NCBI GenBank assembly: GCA_032718475.1
Contig: JAUCBJ010003944.1
Span: 1-21,896 of the forward strand
Origin: Nemertoderma westbladi
Lineage: Eukaryota > Xenacoelomorpha > Nemertodermatida > Nemertodermatidae
Reading direction: 5' to 3'
DNA length: 21,896 nt
Positions 18,614-21,896 of the stretch are shown here, piece after piece (within the stretch, counting starts at the first letter, position 1; the number at the start of each line of letters is the position of its first letter). The notes beneath the pieces are model-generated. The model was not told the origin of the DNA, did no database searches, and saw nothing but the letters and a program-made list of their open reading frames with translations. Position numbers and translations under genes: made by a program.

Positions 18614-19356
18614 TTGGTGTCAATATGACCCCTTCCCGGTATTTGTACAACATTTTATAGCCCGATACTAATAGGGTTAAGGAAAGGAGCAGGTTACAGT
18701 GGCACGTTATTTAACCAAAACACTAAACTAAACACAATAGAACAGGATACAGTTTTATTTTTGAGAGTAATCAGCTGTTATTTGCGTCGAATTTCCCCTG
18801 GAGAGGGGTGAATTTTTATTGCATCCAGTTTCCCCCCTATCTGATTTATTTGTACCAAAGAATATCTTCCCAACAGGGTTTTTTTTCTAAATATGTTAGT
18901 GAAATTTATGAATTAAAATAGCGATTTCTAAATTTTTTAAACTTGTTTAAAACTAAAAATAACAAATTTAAAATTATAAATTTTACTTTTGAAATAGAAA
19001 CACCTATAAATCCGAATTTAACATTCAGACATTAGCCATAGTTAATTTTTGTTTGTTCATTGTCCATACAATAAAATCGAACACTTGAAACTCTAAATCT
19101 GATTCAGCATCATTGATGTAGATTTGTACAGTATTATCACATTATTAGGTATAGAAAGTAGGCCATGGCCACTTCTAGGATATGATGTCAGATATACTAC
19201 ACGTTCGTGGGGCCTTCGCGCAGCACGAGGCCCAGTTATGAGATACAAATTAAAATTGTGCGACTGTATCGCAAAATCAGGTTATGAGAGATTAACCCAC
19301 ACCACCAATTAATCAAAGAAAGGGGGACAGTACGTGTTCACCCCTTTTAATCTGCA

Positions 19357-19380
19357 CCCCCCTCCCCCCCCCCCCCTCCC
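19357..19380. repeat. Poly-C tract, interrupted
   Basis: Six C, one T, thirteen C, one T, three C. Confidence 0.88.
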
Positions 19381-19587
19381 ACCAATACATAACCGCGACA
19401 TCTACCACCCACGGAAGGGTAGCACGAACTTATTTCCAAACGCACGTTCAATATGCAAAGCCAGGTGGTTTATAGGAATATAATCAATGCAGTACTCGTC
19501 TTCATTATAAGCCTCTTTGCGTTCGACCTGTTTTGTATTAAAATATATTTATTAAACGCAGGCTGACGCTCTTTATAATAATAATAC

Positions 19588-19928
19588 CTAGGGATGCCAG
19601 CTTCCAGACTTTCAATCTTTACTGCCGCGCAAACCCCGCAGAGGAAGTTTTGGTTTGAGAGATCAAGCCCATCGGCAATTGGTGTTTCAATTTCGGTCCA
19701 GGAACTCTGACAATGGGAGCATTCAATCTTAGCTGTGGTCCATTCCCGTGGTTTCGGCTTCCTTTTCTTCGTCCCAATGACAGATTCTTCTGAAGACGTT
19801 CGATTCGCTTTCAGTTTATTGTTGGCGTTTGTGTTTTGAAGTTGTATTCGAGTGGACAGTCGCGCCGGTTTCGAGGTAACCATACCGACCTGTGATAAGC
19901 GTTGGTTTTGTTGAGTGCTGGTATTCAT
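19588..19928 (-). CDS. Candidate first exon, CxxC...CxxC protein
   Basis: From an ATG with purine at -3 (GAAGATGAAT), 113 codons run to a donor AG|GTATTA (intron from 19587), ending in phase 2. Unspliced, the frame continues to 19470 (152 residues), with a tail of YYYY and low-complexity residues that looks intronic. The protein has a polar, basic first 60 residues, with KKRKPKPR as a possible nuclear localisation signal (54-61), then CSHC (70-73) and CGVC (97-100), a likely single zinc site with 23 residues between the pairs, then VKIESLEAG, which may lead into a coiled coil. No family is recognised with certainty. Similar Zn-knuckle plus coiled-coil starts occur in retrotransposon ORF1 proteins and in PHD-like proteins of invertebrates, so a mobile-element origin is possible. 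No other exon is identified. Confidence 0.45.
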
Positions 19929-20766
19929 CTTCTCTCACCTCTTAACACCGGTAGTGTTGTTGGTGTGCAAGTGCTGAAGTGCTAGTTGCCACCGGTCAGC
20001 CGGTACCGGTAGTAGGGTGGTACCTACAGTGCGCACTACAACGGCAGTACAGCAATACGGTGTACCGTGCCAATGCAGCAATGACTGAATGATTAGCGGT
20101 AACTATCTAAACTATTATATTATTATTACCGGTGCCGGTACTGGGCTAATTAGGCCTAAACTATAATCACCGCAAGGGTTGCCGGGGCCATGTTTAATTA
20201 GATTACATGATATATGGCATGTCTGCAGTGTATGGTACCGGCTGACCAGTATTGCAGTATTGACTGATTGCAGGATTCTCGATTCAGGGATTGAGTACAG
20301 CCTGACAGTACCGGTACACATGGTACATGCAGACAGCCCCAATGTATTGCAAAATTTGTCAGAAACCCAGCTGATTTATCCTACAGTAATATTAATTTAA
20401 CGCATTTTAAATTTGGATAAATAAATTTATTATAACTGCAATAACAGTTACTGTAAAAGCTTCTGTGGGATATAACTGGCCCCTTTTGCTTCGCAATCCA
20501 GTTTCCCCCCAGGCGCTGGAATACTCTAAAAAGGTTCTCTAACTGTATATATATTCCCCTCGCCCGCAAGGTACCGTTACAGGTGTTTTAACGGACATAA
20601 AAGTCATTCTGCTATATACGTGTTTTGGCGGACATGGTAAGGCAAAAAACCTGCAATGCACCAACTACCTTTCACAGCTTAGCCGTGATGATTCATATTA
20701 CGACATCTAACAGCTGGTTGCTGACATGGAAACAGCCATTGGATGCATGGTTCTTTGTTTGGCTTG
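19929..20766. other. Noncoding region rich in ACCGGT palindromes
   Basis: No gene is recognised. ACCGGT occurs at 19947, 19991, 20005, 20128 and 20310, often inside GGTACCGGT or similar, and TAGGCCTA at 20151. Its left part is the 5' flank of the minus-strand candidate exon at 19588-19928. Confidence 0.5.
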
Positions 20767-20777
20767 AGCCAATCAGA
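20736..20777 (+). promoter_or_regulatory. Possible CCAAT-box promoter
   Basis: A textbook CCAAT box context AGCCAATCAGA (20767-20777) and an inverted CCATTGG (20736-20742) lie 40 bases apart. This could be a promoter for transcription to the right, towards 21142-21336, or for an unseen gene. Confidence 0.35.
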
Positions 20778-21114
20778 GCGATTTTTCCTGTCGACGTGTA
20801 GCTTTTCGGCCGATCATAAGGAGAGTGTTCAGTCTTACTGTTTTTACTTGATACCTTGTTGTTATTGCTGTCTAAGCCAGAAACACCGGCTCTAAGAACT
20901 CTAGTAAAACTGCTTAGATTATAGAAAGTATAACTGTTACCGGCGGTGTTACCTCACTTAATTTAACTGCACTAATCATATTGTTTGTACTGCTATTTAC
21001 CGTCAGTTATTAATTGTATCTATTTGTTGATGGAAATATTGCTCTTTGGAGAATACGGATAAATCACCCAAAATTCCCAATTTTCTTGATACACTACAGG
21101 TTAGAGAGGCGGGC

Positions 21115-21123
21115 TATATATAA
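21115..21123 (+). promoter_or_regulatory. TATA-like motif
   Basis: TATATATAA lies 19 bases before the ATG of the small frame at 21142-21336. The distance is short for a TATA box serving that ATG, but not impossible if transcription starts very close to it. Confidence 0.25.
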
Positions 21124-21141
21124 CAATTGCGATTTATATCA

Positions 21142-21336
21142 ATGTGGTGTGTATTGAATCTAATGTTATTTAGTAGACACTACCTGAGTCAATTACTATT
21201 CTCTTTATGTGTGATCAAATATACTGACGGTCGGCAGAATAGTGTGCATGATTGTGAGTGTGATGTGACTGGTAACAAAGCATTTCCTAAAGAATGCGAC
21301 TTATACTTTAATCATAAGCCTTATCGTTGCGTTTAG
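21142..21336 (+). CDS. Possible small cysteine-rich secreted peptide
   Basis: A 64-residue frame, MWCVLNLMLFSRHYLSQLLF onward. The first 25 residues are mostly hydrophobic, like a signal peptide, though R12 and H13 interrupt the core. The remainder is polar with four cysteines (C38, C40, C52, C63) and two more in the leader (C3, C23). Even cysteine number in the tail fits a disulfide-stabilised secreted peptide. Coding status is unproved: the frame is short, AT-rich and has no recognised family. Possible upstream CCAAT and TATA-like motifs add slight support. It could also be a chance frame or one exon of a larger gene. Confidence 0.3.
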   Translation: MWCVLNLMLFSRHYLSQLLFSLCVIKYTDGRQNSVHDCECDVTGNKAFPKECDLYFNHKPYRCV

Positions 21337-21896
21337 AGTATAAGTCCTAGCTCTGTTTAAATAGATAGAGCGCCACGTCCTAAAGGAACTGTTAATATTT
21401 CCCGAAAGTTAATAATATCTGTCAGAAATTACATATTAGCGATCAATCGAATAATACAGTAGGCTTACACTGCAACCTTACACTGCAATAATAAAATCTA
21501 AGCATCCGAATTCAGCCTCCCGGGTGTAGATCCATCGGGTGAATGATCGCGCATGGGCTGGCTTCGGCTAATATTTTGTTTATTAGCATAAAATATTGTC
21601 GTATGCTAAAGGTGTGTTAATTAACTAAAAGACATATAAATTTTGGCAGGTTAAACTGCTAAAGGTCTTCAAAAGCGCGAACAGTAACAGTTATGATCTT
21701 ATTGCAGTAGGCAATAAGGTTGCAAAATACCGTAGTAACCGGTATTTCTGTAGGTCTGTAGGCCTAACTGTCATCACCGGTACCGGTACTGCTGTACAAG
21801 TACATTTAGTATTATTTCGATTGTGATCTATTGTATATTGTAGGCTGCCAGGGGAATAGGGATTGATCACCCCTCATTCTTTTGTATAGTTTACTT
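21337..21896. other. Noncoding right flank
   Basis: No gene is recognised. It holds two small perfect inverted repeats: AATATTTT/AAAATATT (21570-21597) and AAATACCG/CGGTATTT (21725-21747). ACCGGT occurs three times (21738, 21776, 21782) and TAGGCCTA once (21759). Confidence 0.5.

Larger units (their letters stand above)
18516..19587. other. Noncoding AT-rich stretch
   Basis: It starts at the break point of LINE 2. T-rich patches, a 20-base G-run (18594-18613) and a C-run (19357-19380) are the only clear structures. If the exon at 19588-19928 is spliced, the left part of this stretch is its intron. Confidence 0.5.

Noticed and set aside
20690-20990. Retroviral-type LTR suggested by CCAAT motif and downstream sequence
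   Set aside because: No matching second LTR, primer-binding site or gag/pol sequence in the window.

Overview
This window looks like nuclear DNA of a marine invertebrate animal. Evidence: AT-rich noncoding DNA with abundant non-LTR retrotransposon debris, tRNA-derived SINE remnants, a large minisatellite, many long poly-G/poly-C runs, spliced-gene signals on the minus strand, and one clearly recognisable eukaryotic gene (protein arginine methyltransferase 3). The palindromic 8-mer TAGGCCTA is strongly over-represented, which I associate loosely with marine invertebrate (possibly echinoderm-like) genomes. I cannot name the species. There is no bacterial or viral gene organisation.

Layout, left to right. 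1-1543: AT-rich DNA with a tRNA-derived SINE remnant and two C-runs. 1544-5480: a ~3.9 kb minisatellite of about 100 units, mostly 39 or 42 bp, with higher-order periods of 243, 476 and 647 bp. 5458-5655 and 10079-10279 (minus): two candidate exons of one unrecognised gene, same phase, separated by a 4.4 kb intron. That intron holds a 5'-truncated LINE (6684-9535, minus) with an 11-bp target-site duplication, and inside it a second LINE 3' end (6829-7260, plus) with its own 16-bp duplication. 10280-13430: noncoding DNA with two SINE remnants and small tandem repeats. 13433-15157 (minus): a complete, intronless PRMT3. 16528-18515 (plus): a decayed LINE that keeps its 5' part but lacks its 3' half. 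19588-19928 (minus): a candidate first exon with a CxxC...CxxC zinc-binding pattern. 20767-21336 (plus): a CCAAT motif, a TATA motif and a possible small cysteine-rich secreted peptide.

The most interesting observation is that the minisatellite abuts the minus-strand exon ending at 5458, and its last recognisable unit is the end of that exon plus its 5' splice site. The array therefore seems to have grown out of an exon-intron boundary. If so, the intron begins with about a hundred degenerate copies of its own exon end and donor, many reading G|GTTAGT. Variants at the middle of the unit are mostly palindromes of different lengths. The only gene whose function I can state is PRMT3, a cytosolic arginine methyltransferase whose known substrate in other eukaryotes is ribosomal protein uS5 (RPS2). 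I see no operon-like cooperation between genes.
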